Of a stretch of DNA of 38,252 nt, positions 16,596-24,198 are shown piece after piece (position 1 is the stretch's first letter; every line of letters starts with the position of its first letter). The notes beneath the pieces are model-generated. The model was not told the origin of the DNA, searched no databases, and was given only the letters and a program-made list of their open reading frames with translations. This DNA comes from Ligilactobacillus equi DSM 15833 = JCM 10991 (lineage in GTDB: Bacteria; Bacillota; Bacilli; Lactobacillales; Lactobacillaceae). The position numbers and the translations under genes are program-made. The stretch is from positions 1-38,252 of the forward strand of contig NZ_BAMI01000014.1 of the NCBI RefSeq assembly GCF_000615765.1, written 5' to 3'.

Positions 16596-18233
16596 TTACT
16601 TAATGTAAGTGTATTTGTAGTTCCATTGAGTACCAGCCGTGTTGTGGATAATTCCCTTAACATGACTCTTTTGCATGTAGGCTGTAGTCTGTTGGTATAA
16701 TGGTGTTACCCCTTGTTCTTGGTTAATAATTTTGGCCGCTTGCACCAAGTCATTCCAACGCGCTGCCTTATCATTAGCATCTGCATTTGTGGCTTTGGCA
16801 ATTAAGTCATTATAAGCTTGACTTTCATACTTACCATAGTTATATGACGTACCAGATGTCATAATTTGCAGGAATGTAATTGGGTCATTAAAATCCCCAC
16901 CCCAACCAGAAACATAGATATCAAAATCACCTTGACGCGCACGGGTAGTCGCACTGTTACCGGGAATATTAGTCACTTCAACCGTCAATCCTGGTAAAAC
17001 TTTAGTGTATTGGGATTGAAGATATTGAGTCAATGCATCATTGTTGGCATTATCGTTGGAAGCTAAAATATTAAACTTCAACTCTTTTAAACCCGTTTCC
17101 TCTAATCCCTTTTGCCAGTATTGCTTAGCTAATTTTGTGTTGTAATCAACAGTATCTTTTACCACCTGTTCTTTGGCAAAATCTTGACCATTATCCTCAT
17201 TTGTCGCTAGACCAGTTGCCACAAAACCCAATGGTACGGAAGAACCATCCCCAAAGACCTTTTTAGTTAAAGTTTTCCGGTCTAAAGCTAAAGACAATGC
17301 CTTGCGAATATTAACGTTATTTAAAGCTTTACGATTAGTTTCATTTTCATCGTTAAAATTGTAAGCTAAGAAAGCCACATAAGAGTACGGATAGGACTTA
17401 AATTGGTCACTATTCTTCAAGTTTTTAACTTGTTGACTGGAAAGCGGCGTCAAATCTAATTTATTTTGTTGGTAAAGTTGGTAACCAGTGTTAGTATTTT
17501 CAACTACGGTGTAGTTAATCTTGTTTAGCTTAACCTTATTTTTATCCCAATACTGATTATTTTTAACAAAAGACCACTTGTTAGAAGTTCCATTCCACTT
17601 AGTAATCTTGAAAGGACCTGAGTAGACCATATATTGAGACTTAGTCGCATACTTTTTACCATACTTTTCCACTACTTTTTGATTTTGTGGTCCAAATAAT
17701 GGATAAGCCATCAAGACCTTGAAATAGGCAATTGGCTTCTCTAGAGTAACTACCACGGTGCGCTTATCTGGAGCACTTATCCCTAGCTCACTTGACTTTT
17801 TCTTACCAGCGACAATATCATCAGCATTTTTTATTCCACTAAACAAATATGAGTATGGTGACTTGGTTTTAGGGTTTATGGTTCTCTGCCAAGAATAAAC
17901 AAAATCCTGGGCCGTGATTTGATCTCCATTACTCCAGTTAGCCTCCCGCAACTTAAAGGTCCATGTTAAACCATCCTTGGAAACTTGCCCACTCTTAGCC
18001 AAACCAGCTGTGGGTTTTCCGTCTTCACCCAAACGATAAAAACTTTCAAAAACATTCCCAGTTTGTCCATACCCGGTCGCCTTAGAGATGTCGATCGTAT
18101 CTAAAGGTGCAGTTGCGCTTAGTTTGAGGACTTGTTTATCCGCACTACCTGTCTTATTCTGTTTTCCGCAAGCTACTAACGTTACTCCAGCTAATAGGGC
18201 CACAGCAAGGGATAAAACTTTACTTTTCTTCAT
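16596..18233 (-). CDS. Oligopeptide ABC transporter substrate-binding lipoprotein (OppA-like)
   Basis: This 545-residue family 5 extracellular solute-binding protein has a lipoprotein signal peptide with lipobox LVAC and lipidated Cys22. The SBP_bac_5 pattern includes WSNGDQITAQDFVYSWQRTINPKT, YWDKNKVKLNKINYTVVE and NVNIRKALSLALDRK. It would sit on the outer face of the membrane and deliver peptides to an Opp permease encoded elsewhere; no permease or ATPase gene adjoins it. I choose the ATG at 18233, which has AAGGAGTGG upstream; a GTG three codons earlier lies inside that site. Apart from Cys22 I see no cysteine. It is preceded by a Cys-rich leader ORF and terminator suggesting attenuation by cysteine, which would point to a role in obtaining sulfur amino acids from peptides. 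Confidence 0.93.
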   Translation of the reverse strand: MKKSKVLSLAVALLAGVTLVACGKQNKTGSADKQVLKLSATAPLDTIDISKATGYGQTGNVFESFYRLGEDGKPTAGLAKSGQVSKDGLTWTFKLREANWSNGDQITAQDFVYSWQRTINPKTKSPYSYLFSGIKNADDIVAGKKKSSELGISAPDKRTVVVTLEKPIAYFKVLMAYPLFGPQNQKVVEKYGKKYATKSQYMVYSGPFKITKWNGTSNKWSFVKNNQYWDKNKVKLNKINYTVVENTNTGYQLYQQNKLDLTPLSSQQVKNLKNSDQFKSYPYSYVAFLAYNFNDENETNRKALNNVNIRKALSLALDRKTLTKKVFGDGSSVPLGFVATGLATNEDNGQDFAKEQVVKDTVDYNTKLAKQYWQKGLEETGLKELKFNILASNDNANNDALTQYLQSQYTKVLPGLTVEVTNIPGNSATTRARQGDFDIYVSGWGGDFNDPITFLQIMTSGTSYNYGKYESQAYNDLIAKATNADANDKAARWNDLVQAAKIINQEQGVTPLYQQTTAYMQKSHVKGIIHNTAGTQWNYKYTYIK

Positions 18234-18247
18234 AAAAACCACTCCTT

Positions 18248-18293
18248 AAAAATCTAAAAAGGCCCTTGTCTTCTTCACGAAAACAAGGGCCTT
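18248..18293 (-). terminator. Attenuator-like terminator in the oppA leader
   Basis: Minus-strand arms AAGGCCCTTGT (18293-18283) and ACAAGGGCCTT (18269-18259) form a perfect 11-bp stem with a 13-nt loop, followed by T5-AGA-T5. It lies between the leader ORF stop and the oppA ribosome site, so it can only act as a premature terminator of the oppA transcript. TTGTTTTCGT (18286-18277), in its 5' arm and loop, is exactly complementary to ACGAAAACAA at 18356-18347 near the end of the leader ORF, a plausible antiterminator pairing. That pairing takes only four of the eleven stem bases, so exclusion may be partial. Confidence 0.85.
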
Positions 18294-18331
18294 CTAAACT
18301 TCTTTACTGATAATTAGGGTCTGATGTCAGT

Positions 18332-18439
18332 TCAGGTTAAGCAAGTTTGTTTTCGTTTTTGTACGCAAAGAGAACATGTTGTACACATACAACATGCTTG
18401 AACTGCCATCATGTTAACATTTTTCTGCGTCTTCAACAT
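18332..18439 (-). CDS. Cysteine-rich leader peptide ORF upstream of oppA
   Basis: A 35-codon ORF starts at ATG 18439 after AAAGGAAG and ends in TGA at 18334-18332. It starts MLKTQKNVNMMAVQ and contains ACCMCTTCSLC, with Cys at 16, 17, 19, 22, 25 and 33, a density far above any cytoplasmic protein here. The Cys codons fall in a perfect 9-bp hairpin (CATGTTGTA / TACAACATG, 18396-18375). A terminator follows before oppA. Layout, not homology, suggests an attenuation leader peptide whose translation senses charged tRNA-Cys: a ribosome stalled at codons 16-22 would leave 18356-18347 free for antitermination, one reaching the stop would cover it. A small metal-binding peptide is the alternative. 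Confidence 0.7.
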   Translation of the reverse strand: MLKTQKNVNMMAVQACCMCTTCSLCVQKRKQTCLT

Positions 18440-18473
18440 AAAAAACAAACTTCCTTTCTTTCTTGATAGCTTA

Positions 18474-18502
18474 AATATAAGCCTCTGGTTACTTTTTGTC
18501 AA
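18474..18502 (-). promoter_or_regulatory. Promoter of the oppA leader
   Basis: The -35 TTGACA (18502-18497), 17-bp spacer and -10 TATATT (18479-18474) form a near-consensus promoter. Transcription would start near 18467, giving a leader of about 230 nt before oppA that contains the Cys-rich ORF and the terminator. Confidence 0.8.
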
Positions 18503-18530
18503 TAAGTTTTTTTACTTTTTCTTAGTAAAG

Positions 18531-18560
18531 AAAAATTCCGCCGATTTCAAGGCGGGATTT
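18531..18560 (-). terminator. Terminator of the DUF948/YtxH operon
   Basis: ATCCCGCC pairs with GGCGGAAT (G-U at the ends) around an 8-nt loop, with TTTTT following on the minus strand just after the YtxH gene stop. Confidence 0.8.
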
Positions 18561-18567
18561 CATCGCT

Positions 18568-19041
18568 TTAAGCATGAGGATAGAAAGTTTCGGTTGGGTG
18601 TTCAAACTCAAAATCGGCACTTTCCTTGGCTTCGCTAAAAGCTGAGCGGTTATCAATCACAATATCTGTATCAGCTTCTGCTTCATCTTCAGCTAAAAAT
18701 TCTTCATTTTCAATTTTTTCCCTGGAGCTAGTTAACCTTTCTTTTAGGTCACTCGTAGCCTGTTTAAGGGAATCTAATGCTTCATTGACGACATCATTAT
18801 TTTTCAAACTGTCTGCCGTTTGGAAAACACGTTCTTTCATTGGTTGAAAGCCCTCTTGATTTTCTAGCAAAAAATCATGTAAATAACGATCGTATTTCAA
18901 GGCCTTTTCCCGCCCATCAAGAATCATTTGATCAACCTTGATCGCGATTTTTTCACGTCTTTCTTCCGTTAAAGTCTTAGAAATCGCAAAGGCTGTCCCG
19001 GCAACTAAACCTAAACCTGCTAATAATGTCTTTTTTCCCAT
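18568..19041 (-). CDS. YtxH domain-containing protein
   Basis: The 157-residue protein has a hydrophobic N-terminal segment (LLAGLGLVAGTAFAISK, about 5-21) typical of YtxH proteins, then a long, charged, probably helical region with coiled-coil character (about 25-115) and an acidic tail. YtxH-type proteins are small membrane-anchored stress-linked proteins of unknown biochemistry. It lies 27 nt after the DUF948 gene in the same transcript, a pairing usual near ccpA/pepQ in lactobacilli. GGAAAGAATAAGT precedes the ATG. Confidence 0.85.
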   Translation of the reverse strand: MGKKTLLAGLGLVAGTAFAISKTLTEERREKIAIKVDQMILDGREKALKYDRYLHDFLLENQEGFQPMKERVFQTADSLKNNDVVNEALDSLKQATSDLKERLTSSREKIENEEFLAEDEAEADTDIVIDNRSAFSEAKESADFEFEHPTETFYPHA

Positions 19042-19068
19042 ACTTATTCTTCCTTTCTATTCAGCCTC

Positions 19069-19500
19069 TTACTTAGAAACTTCCTTTTGCACCTTTTTAG
19101 CTTGGTGTTTTTGATAAATTCGATTAACCACTTGCACAGTTTTAAATGCTTTTTGCGCTGTCCTAAAACGACTGGTCGTGGAACTTACTTTTTCAAAAGT
19201 GTTCCGGGTAGCAGTATTTAACTCGGAGAGACTCTCACCCACCTCACCAATAGTTGTAAATAAAGGATCTACCTTAGCTGACTTATCATTAATATCTCCC
19301 ATCAATTTATTGGTTTGTATCAATAACTGATCCACATCCTCTGTTAACTCTTCTGTTCCCTTTGTCAAAACTTGGACAGTTTTAGTTAGTTCTTCGACCG
19401 TTTTCGTAGTCTTCACTAATAACAAACAAGTAAAGAGCACCAAAATTAAGAAAGCTAAAGCAGCTATCAACCCCGCTAATTGACCAAATGTTATCGTCAC
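19069..19500 (-). CDS. DUF948 domain-containing membrane protein
   Basis: This 143-residue protein has one N-terminal TM helix (LIAALAFLILVLFTCLLLV, about 10-28) followed by heptad-rich sequence (TVEELTKTVQVLTKGTEELTEDVDQL) that should form a coiled coil and ends in a basic tail. This is the DUF948 layout, proposed to be a membrane-associated scaffold or stress factor. The start is GTG at 19500 with GGGGAGATATTT upstream. First gene of the operon with the YtxH gene. Confidence 0.86.
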   Translation of the reverse strand: MTITFGQLAGLIAALAFLILVLFTCLLLVKTTKTVEELTKTVQVLTKGTEELTEDVDQLLIQTNKLMGDINDKSAKVDPLFTTIGEVGESLSELNTATRNTFEKVSSTTSRFRTAQKAFKTVQVVNRIYQKHQAKKVQKEVSK

Positions 19501-19676
19501 AAATATCTCCCCTTACTTACTATTTTAACTTAAGGATAGCATAAAAATCCCTTATCTTCCACGAAAAAAACGCTTTCTAAACTTTCTTAAACTTTTCCCA
19601 AATAATTTTACAGCAGAATACTAAGGAAAAATGCTATAATGAACAGGAAATAATTTATTATCTAGAAAGGAACGTC

Positions 19677-20576
19677 ATGACTCACTTTTTTATTGCTAAA
19701 GAAAATGTCTTAGATCGGCAAGTCTCTAAGCAAACCAACCTATTAACTCGCTATCTCAATAGTATTGACTGGGATAGCCTTTTTAGTAAGGTGGTAACCA
19801 CCACCATTTTAATCATCTTTATTTCTTTTATCTTCCTAATCGTTAATTCTATCGGGAAGAAAATTATCGACCGTAGTTTTAACCATGCCCACAAAGTTAC
19901 CATCATGGAACAAAACAAAGCAGAAACTATCCATACACTCTTGCGTAATATCTTCCACTATGCTATGGTTTTTCTCTATATTTACGCTGTTCTTTCAACT
20001 TTAGGGGTTCCAGTGGCCACCTTAGTAGCTGGAGCTTCGATTTTCTCAGTAGCCATTGGTTTAGGGGCTCAAGGCTTTATTACTGACATGATTACTGGGG
20101 GATTTATCCTTTTAGAACAACAACTTTCTGTTGGTGATGAAGTTAAAATCGGGACCGTTTCGGGGACTGTCTACGCCGTTGGTTTACGGACTACTCAGGT
20201 TTTAGACTATGATGGAACCATGCACTATATCCCCAATCGTAATATCACCATTGTTTCCAACCTTTCTCGCAGCGATATGCGAGCTTTGGTAACCATCCCC
20301 CTCGATACTACTCAAAGTATTACCGACATGGAAAAGGTTCTGGAAGGTGTCAACACCAAGCTAGCAAAAACTTTTGCTAAGGATATCACCCAAGGTCCCA
20401 CCTTGCTCGGGGCGGTTGATGCTGGTAATGGGCGCTTAACCTACCAAGTCTTAATTTACACTAAAAACGGGGCTCAATACAATATCCAAAGAACTTATCT
20501 GGCTCATTATCTGGAAGCCCTCCAACAAGCCGGCTTTAAGATTCCTGCAGTGGCCGCTCCTAGTGCACCCAAATAA
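19677..20576 (+). CDS. Small-conductance mechanosensitive channel, MscS family (YkuT-like)
   Basis: The 299-residue protein has TM segments at about 40-62, 97-118 and the pore helix region VAIGLGAQGFITDMITGGFILLEQQLSVGDEV, followed by the beta domain with YAVGLRTTQVLDYDGTMHYIPNRNI and a C-terminal alpha/beta cytoplasmic part. It opens under membrane tension and releases osmolytes after hypo-osmotic shock. In B. subtilis ykuT is a neighbour of the dap genes, and here too the channel adjoins the acetyl-DAP operon, convergently. GAAAGGAACGTC precedes the ATG and an extended -10 (TGCTATAAT, about 19632-19640) lies upstream. Confidence 0.93.
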   Translation: MTHFFIAKENVLDRQVSKQTNLLTRYLNSIDWDSLFSKVVTTTILIIFISFIFLIVNSIGKKIIDRSFNHAHKVTIMEQNKAETIHTLLRNIFHYAMVFLYIYAVLSTLGVPVATLVAGASIFSVAIGLGAQGFITDMITGGFILLEQQLSVGDEVKIGTVSGTVYAVGLRTTQVLDYDGTMHYIPNRNITIVSNLSRSDMRALVTIPLDTTQSITDMEKVLEGVNTKLAKTFAKDITQGPTLLGAVDAGNGRLTYQVLIYTKNGAQYNIQRTYLAHYLEALQQAGFKIPAVAAPSAPK

Positions 20577-20578
20577 AG

Positions 20579-20619
20579 CAAAAATCCCAACCATGTGCGA
20601 AATCATGGTTGGGATTTTT
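20579..20619. terminator. Bidirectional terminator between mscS and the dap operon
   Basis: AAAATCCCAACCATG and CATGGTTGGGATTTT form a 15-bp perfect stem with an 8-nt loop, flanked by A- and T-runs, between convergent transcripts. Confidence 0.9.
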
Positions 20620-20620
20620 C

Positions 20621-20755
20621 CTATTTATGATTAAAATGTCGCCAAGCACTCATAAGGGTCAACGCTGTAAAAAAACAAGCACTAGCTGTAATCAAAACTG
20701 CATCCCCTATTTCTAAATCAATTTGTTTGGCATTGCTTTTATGACTTAATTTCAT
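20621..20755 (-). CDS. Small putative membrane protein at the end of the dap operon
   Basis: A 44-codon ORF follows the deacetylase gene 20 nt downstream and stops right before the terminator. It starts MKLSHKSNAKQIDLEIG, then has a hydrophobic stretch DAVLITASACFFTALTLM (about 18-35) and a basic end SAWRHFNHK. This looks like a single-pass small membrane protein with positive residues at both ends. The ribosome site is weak (AGGAAAG about 15 nt from the ATG), so translation is uncertain. I do not recognise a family. Confidence 0.5.
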   Translation of the reverse strand: MKLSHKSNAKQIDLEIGDAVLITASACFFTALTLMSAWRHFNHK

Positions 20756-20775
20756 GATAATTTTCTTATTCTTTC

Positions 20776-21930
20776 CTAGTATGTCGCTGTAAAAACGTCT
20801 TTTTGGCGGTGCTCTAAATAACCTACAATTGTAGTTACAGCCTTTTGAATGGCTTCCTCTTTAGGTGATAAAAATTCTGAGTGAAGTGAATAAGGACTTT
20901 CGACACCTACCCAAAACATGGTTCCCGGAATTTTAGATAAAAGGTAGCCAAAATCTTCCCCTGTCATAGCGGGTGCTGTTTCTACAAAGTCTACCTGGTC
21001 GTTAGCTTGCATATAATCCATGAAAGCCTTGGTCGTATGGTCATTATTTTCAACAGGATAATAACCACCTTGGTTGAGTTCCAATTTTACCTCACAATCA
21101 AAGGCTTGGGCAATACCTTCCGCAATTTGTCGCACCCGCTTTTGAATTAAGAGATTATTTTCTTGAGTTAAAGCCCGAATCGTCCCATCAATTTGACATT
21201 GTCCAGCAATTACGTTCCCCGTTGTCCCCGCTTCAAAGTGACCTAAAGTCACCACGCCCGATTGAATCGGATCAACATTACGACTGACAATGGTTTGAAT
21301 TTGGTTGACAAAAGCTGCTCCTGCTACAACCATGTCATTCGCCTGATGCGGAAAGGCTGCGTGACCACTTTTTCCAATAAAAGTTGCATGGATTTCACAA
21401 GTTCCTGCAAATAAAGTTCCTTGCCGACAACCAATCGTCCCGGCTGGTAACTGCGGATTATCATGAAAGGCATAAATTTCATCGGGCATCCATTCATCCA
21501 TAACTCCACTTTGGTAGACCTGCATCCCCCCACTCAAAATTTCTTCTGAAGGCTGGAATAAGAAAAGTAAATTACATGCTGGTTGATTTTCCGCAAAGTA
21601 GGATAAAACCCCTAAGGCAACCGTCATATGAATATCATGCCCACAAGCATGCATTCGCCCCACATGTTTGGAAGCAAAAGGTAAGCCCGTTTGTTCAGTA
21701 ACCGGTAATCCATCAATATCTGTACGGTAACCGATAGTTTTGCTTTGATTTTTTCCTTGCACACGAACAAGCGTAGCTGTTTTCCAAGTCTTTACTTGTA
21801 AGAAATCTTGCGGCATCCGACTAATGTATTCACGTAATTGCGTACTAGTTTCAAACTCTTCCATTCCAATTTCAGGAATTTGGTGTAAGTTCCGCCTAAT
21901 TTCAATTAATTGTTTTTCTGATAATGGCAT
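20776..21930 (-). CDS. N-acetyldiaminopimelate deacetylase (M20 family, YkuR-like)
   Basis: The 384-residue M20 amidohydrolase has metal-site motifs GYRTDIDGLP, MHACGHDIHM (metal-binding His and Asp), QPSEEILSGG (catalytic Glu) and a C-terminal MTGEDFGYLL. The small dimerisation domain is around residues 180-290. Following dapH directly, it is assigned to removal of the acetyl group from N-acetyl-LL-diaminopimelate, giving LL-DAP for lysine and possibly peptidoglycan. Sequence alone cannot exclude another N-acyl amino acid substrate; the operon decides. AGAGGGGAACTAG precedes the ATG. Confidence 0.88.
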   Translation of the reverse strand: MPLSEKQLIEIRRNLHQIPEIGMEEFETSTQLREYISRMPQDFLQVKTWKTATLVRVQGKNQSKTIGYRTDIDGLPVTEQTGLPFASKHVGRMHACGHDIHMTVALGVLSYFAENQPACNLLFLFQPSEEILSGGMQVYQSGVMDEWMPDEIYAFHDNPQLPAGTIGCRQGTLFAGTCEIHATFIGKSGHAAFPHQANDMVVAGAAFVNQIQTIVSRNVDPIQSGVVTLGHFEAGTTGNVIAGQCQIDGTIRALTQENNLLIQKRVRQIAEGIAQAFDCEVKLELNQGGYYPVENNDHTTKAFMDYMQANDQVDFVETAPAMTGEDFGYLLSKIPGTMFWVGVESPYSLHSEFLSPKEEAIQKAVTTIVGYLEHRQKDVFTATY

Positions 21931-21980
21931 CTAGTTCCCCTCTTTCAAAAAAGCGAGAACAAGTCTCGCTTTCACCCTAA

Positions 21981-22685
21981 TTAAAGTTGGCGTAAATCAT
22001 CAACGATTTCTTTTTTACCGTCTTCAACATCCTTGGCTTCTTTAATTACCTTGGCTGGTGAACCAGCAACCACAGTCCCAGGAGCAACGTCTTTGGTAAC
22101 CACTGAACCGGCCCCTACAATCGCCCCTTTACCAATACGGACACCTTCTAAGACCACGGCATTGGCCCCGATTAAAACATCATCTTCAATCGTTACCGGT
22201 TGTGCAGAAGGGGGTTCAACCACCCCAGCTAAGACTGTTCCAGCTCCGATATGGCAATGCTTGCCCACTAAGGCACGACCACCTAAAATTGCACCCATAT
22301 CAATCATGGTACCCTCACCAATTTCGGCCCCAATGTTAATTACGGCTCCCATCATGATAACAGCATTATCGCCAATTTCAACTTGATCACGAATAATTGC
22401 ACCGGGTTCAATCCGAGCGTTGAATTTCTTTTTATCAATCATTGGCACCCCAGTATTGCGCCCATCATTTTCCACCCGGTATTCCGTAATCCCGGCTTCT
22501 TTTAGGAAAGCTTCTACCTCTTTCCAATCACCAAAAATCACACCCGTCTTGTCATTCAAGTACGCATCGATTTGAGCTGGAACTTCGAGTCCTGCCAAAT
22601 CCCCCTTCAAAAATACTTTAACTGGTGTTGTTTTTTCTGCTTGTGCAATGGTTTGAATAATTTCATGTGCATCTAATTTAGCCAC
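21981..22685 (-). CDS. dapH: 2,3,4,5-tetrahydropyridine-2,6-dicarboxylate N-acetyltransferase
   Basis: This 234-residue enzyme has the DapH N-terminal domain (about 1-85, with [26 protein letters not shown]) and then a left-handed parallel beta helix of hexapeptide repeats ([23 protein letters not shown], then [23 protein letters not shown]). It transfers acetyl from acetyl-CoA to tetrahydrodipicolinate in the acetyl branch of DAP/lysine synthesis. The start is GTG at 22685 with AAAGGAGGAAAAA upstream. It lies between cbpB and the deacetylase gene. Confidence 0.95.
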   Translation of the reverse strand: MAKLDAHEIIQTIAQAEKTTPVKVFLKGDLAGLEVPAQIDAYLNDKTGVIFGDWKEVEAFLKEAGITEYRVENDGRNTGVPMIDKKKFNARIEPGAIIRDQVEIGDNAVIMMGAVINIGAEIGEGTMIDMGAILGGRALVGKHCHIGAGTVLAGVVEPPSAQPVTIEDDVLIGANAVVLEGVRIGKGAIVGAGSVVTKDVAPGTVVAGSPAKVIKEAKDVEDGKKEIVDDLRQL

Positions 22686-22705
22686 ATTTTTTCCTCCTTT
22701 GGTTC

Positions 22706-23194
22706 CTAATCGTTCTCTGCTTTCCCATAATTTTTAGGGAAAAGTTCATATTCCTGTTCTAATTTATGCGCTACATAGTTTACCCCTTTCATGATTTCAC
22801 GTCGGGTGATAATCCCTTTAAAGATCTCATTTTGATCCACCACCACTAAGAAAGCTTGATCCACCAAAAGATGGAGCACATTTTCCAAATCAAACGGAAC
22901 TGTAACTATTGGTACCTCTGTTTGCATAACTTCTTTTACTTGATGTTGATTTAAAACGCTAGGATCAATACCCTCTAAACCTAGCATTTTCTCGGTAATC
23001 ATGGCTAGAGAAAGTAAACCTTTAAAGTGTTGGTCCTTATCTAAAACAGGAATTTTGGCATAACGAACCTTTGTTAATACAAGTAAAGCATGGTCTAAAT
23101 AATTTTCATCTAGAACATTGGCTACTTTGTCTGCGGAAATGATGAAATCTGTTTGCTTAGAAGCTAACAAATCCTCAATCGCCTGTGCAATCAT
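22706..23194 (-). CDS. cbpB: Cyclic di-AMP-binding CBS domain protein CbpB/DarB (YkuL)
   Basis: The 162-residue cytoplasmic protein consists of two CBS motifs (about 1-75 and 80-145) and nothing else, as in B. subtilis YkuL/DarB and listerial CbpB. Features are ILDENYL-like [30 protein letters not shown] in the first and [24 protein letters not shown] in the second repeat. DarB/CbpB binds c-di-AMP and, when free, stimulates the stringent factor Rel and pyruvate carboxylase in species studied. It is the first gene of the dap operon, and cdaA sits in this window too. GGAGGAAAAGAC precedes the ATG. Confidence 0.87.
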   Translation of the reverse strand: MIAQAIEDLLASKQTDFIISADKVANVLDENYLDHALLVLTKVRYAKIPVLDKDQHFKGLLSLAMITEKMLGLEGIDPSVLNQHQVKEVMQTEVPIVTVPFDLENVLHLLVDQAFLVVVDQNEIFKGIITRREIMKGVNYVAHKLEQEYELFPKNYGKAEND

Positions 23195-23304
23195 GTCTTT
23201 TCCTCCTTGGTTCTATTCTTATTGTAAGCCATCTGCCTTTAAAAACCAACATGAAAATATAATCTGTCTTTCATTATTTTTTGTGAAAATTCTTACATTA
23301 ATAG

Positions 23305-23333
23305 TTGACATTAACCCTTTTCAAAATTATAGT
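23305..23333 (+). promoter_or_regulatory. Promoter of the aquaglyceroporin gene
   Basis: TTGACA (23305-23310), a 17-bp spacer and TATAGT (23328-23333) lie 50 nt upstream of the ATG. Confidence 0.75.
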
Positions 23334-23383
23334 AATATAGGTAATTATTATTCTTTATTTTATAAATTGTCCAGGAGGATATT

Positions 23384-24118
23384 ATGGATATCTCGTTTAC
23401 TACTAAGCTAGCAGCGGAATTTTTTGGAACAGCTATCATGTTAATCTTAGGTAACGGTTCCGTCGCTAACGTAGAACTTAAGGGAACAAAAGGTGAACAT
23501 AGTGGTTGGATGACAATTGCTGTCGGATATGGTTTCGCCGTGTTAGTTCCAGGGATGATGTTTGGTGCCATTTCAAGTCAAACTAACCCAGCCATGACTT
23601 TAGGTTTAGCTTTTGCTGGTGACTTCCCATGGAGCCAAGTACTCCCTTACATTTGTGCCCAATTCTTAGGGGCCATTGTTGGTCAATTAGTCGTAGTGGC
23701 CTGTTTCAAACCCCACTACGATTTAACAGAGAACCCCGAAGCTGTTTTAGGGACTTTCTCAACTATCAGCGCCACAAGTAGCCGATTCAATGGTTTTGTT
23801 AACGAATTCTTCGGAACTTTCGTTTTAATCTTCGGTGCTTTAGCTATTACCCACTCTGATTTCTTTGTTCATGGAAATCAAGGTGCAGGTCACATCTCAG
23901 TCGGTTTGTTGGTTATGGTTTTAGTTACTTCCTTCGGGGGCCCTACTGGTCCAGCCTTGAACCCTGCTCGTGACTTAGGGCCACGTTTATTGCACGCCCT
24001 CTTACCATTGAAGACTAAAGGTTCTTCCCAATGGGATTACGCTTGGGTGCCTGTTTTAGCCCCAATCTGTGCCGGAATAACTGCGTGTTTATTATACCGA
24101 GCAGTCTTCGGTTTATAA
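23384..24118 (+). CDS. Aquaporin/glycerol facilitator (GlpF-like MIP channel)
   Basis: The 244-residue protein has six TM helices and the two MIP half-helices with NPA motifs: NPAMTLGLA (about residue 68) and NPARDLGPR (about 198). The Asp after the second NPA-Arg (ARDLGPR) is typical of glycerol-conducting rather than water-only channels. Such channels in lactobacilli pass glycerol, water, lactic acid or peroxide; which applies here is not visible. GGAGGATATT precedes the ATG and a consensus promoter lies upstream. Its own terminator makes it monocistronic; no glpK is next to it. Confidence 0.92.
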   Translation: MDISFTTKLAAEFFGTAIMLILGNGSVANVELKGTKGEHSGWMTIAVGYGFAVLVPGMMFGAISSQTNPAMTLGLAFAGDFPWSQVLPYICAQFLGAIVGQLVVVACFKPHYDLTENPEAVLGTFSTISATSSRFNGFVNEFFGTFVLIFGALAITHSDFFVHGNQGAGHISVGLLVMVLVTSFGGPTGPALNPARDLGPRLLHALLPLKTKGSSQWDYAWVPVLAPICAGITACLLYRAVFGL

Positions 24119-24125
24119 AATGACT

Positions 24126-24153
24126 AAGAGTTGAGCACATCGACTCTTTTTTT
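24126..24153 (+). terminator. Terminator of the aquaglyceroporin gene
   Basis: AAGAGTTGA pairs with TCGACTCTT around a 5-nt loop and runs into a T-tract. Confidence 0.85.
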
Positions 24154-24159
24154 GTAATC

Positions 24160-24195
24160 AAAAAGCCTCGGGAGCAAAACTTCCAGGGCTTTTTG
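24160..24195 (-). terminator. Terminator of the oxidoreductase gene
   Basis: On the minus strand AAAAAGCC...GGCTTTTT bracket an imperfect stem (inner CTGG/CCCG) followed by T residues, next to the oxidoreductase stop at 24199. Confidence 0.65.
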
Positions 24196-24198
24196 GCT

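Noticed and set aside
18240-18480. T-box riboswitch upstream of oppA
   Set aside because: No T-box core (AGGGTGGNACCGCG) and no Stem I motifs; a leader peptide ORF explains the terminator better.
19560-19585. cre-like sequence upstream of the DUF948 gene (AAAAAACGCTTTCT)
   Set aside because: The first two consensus bases (TG) are wrong; two mismatches in an AT-rich region are expected by chance.
20580-20618. Long perfect inverted repeat after mscS as a possible mobile-element end
   Set aside because: It has the form of a bidirectional terminator between convergent genes, with A/T runs on both sides and no transposase nearby.
22033-22386. Plus-strand ORF of 117 codons inside dapH
   Set aside because: Antisense of the hexapeptide-repeat region; its Pro/Ile/Ala repeats are a by-product of the repeats on the other strand.
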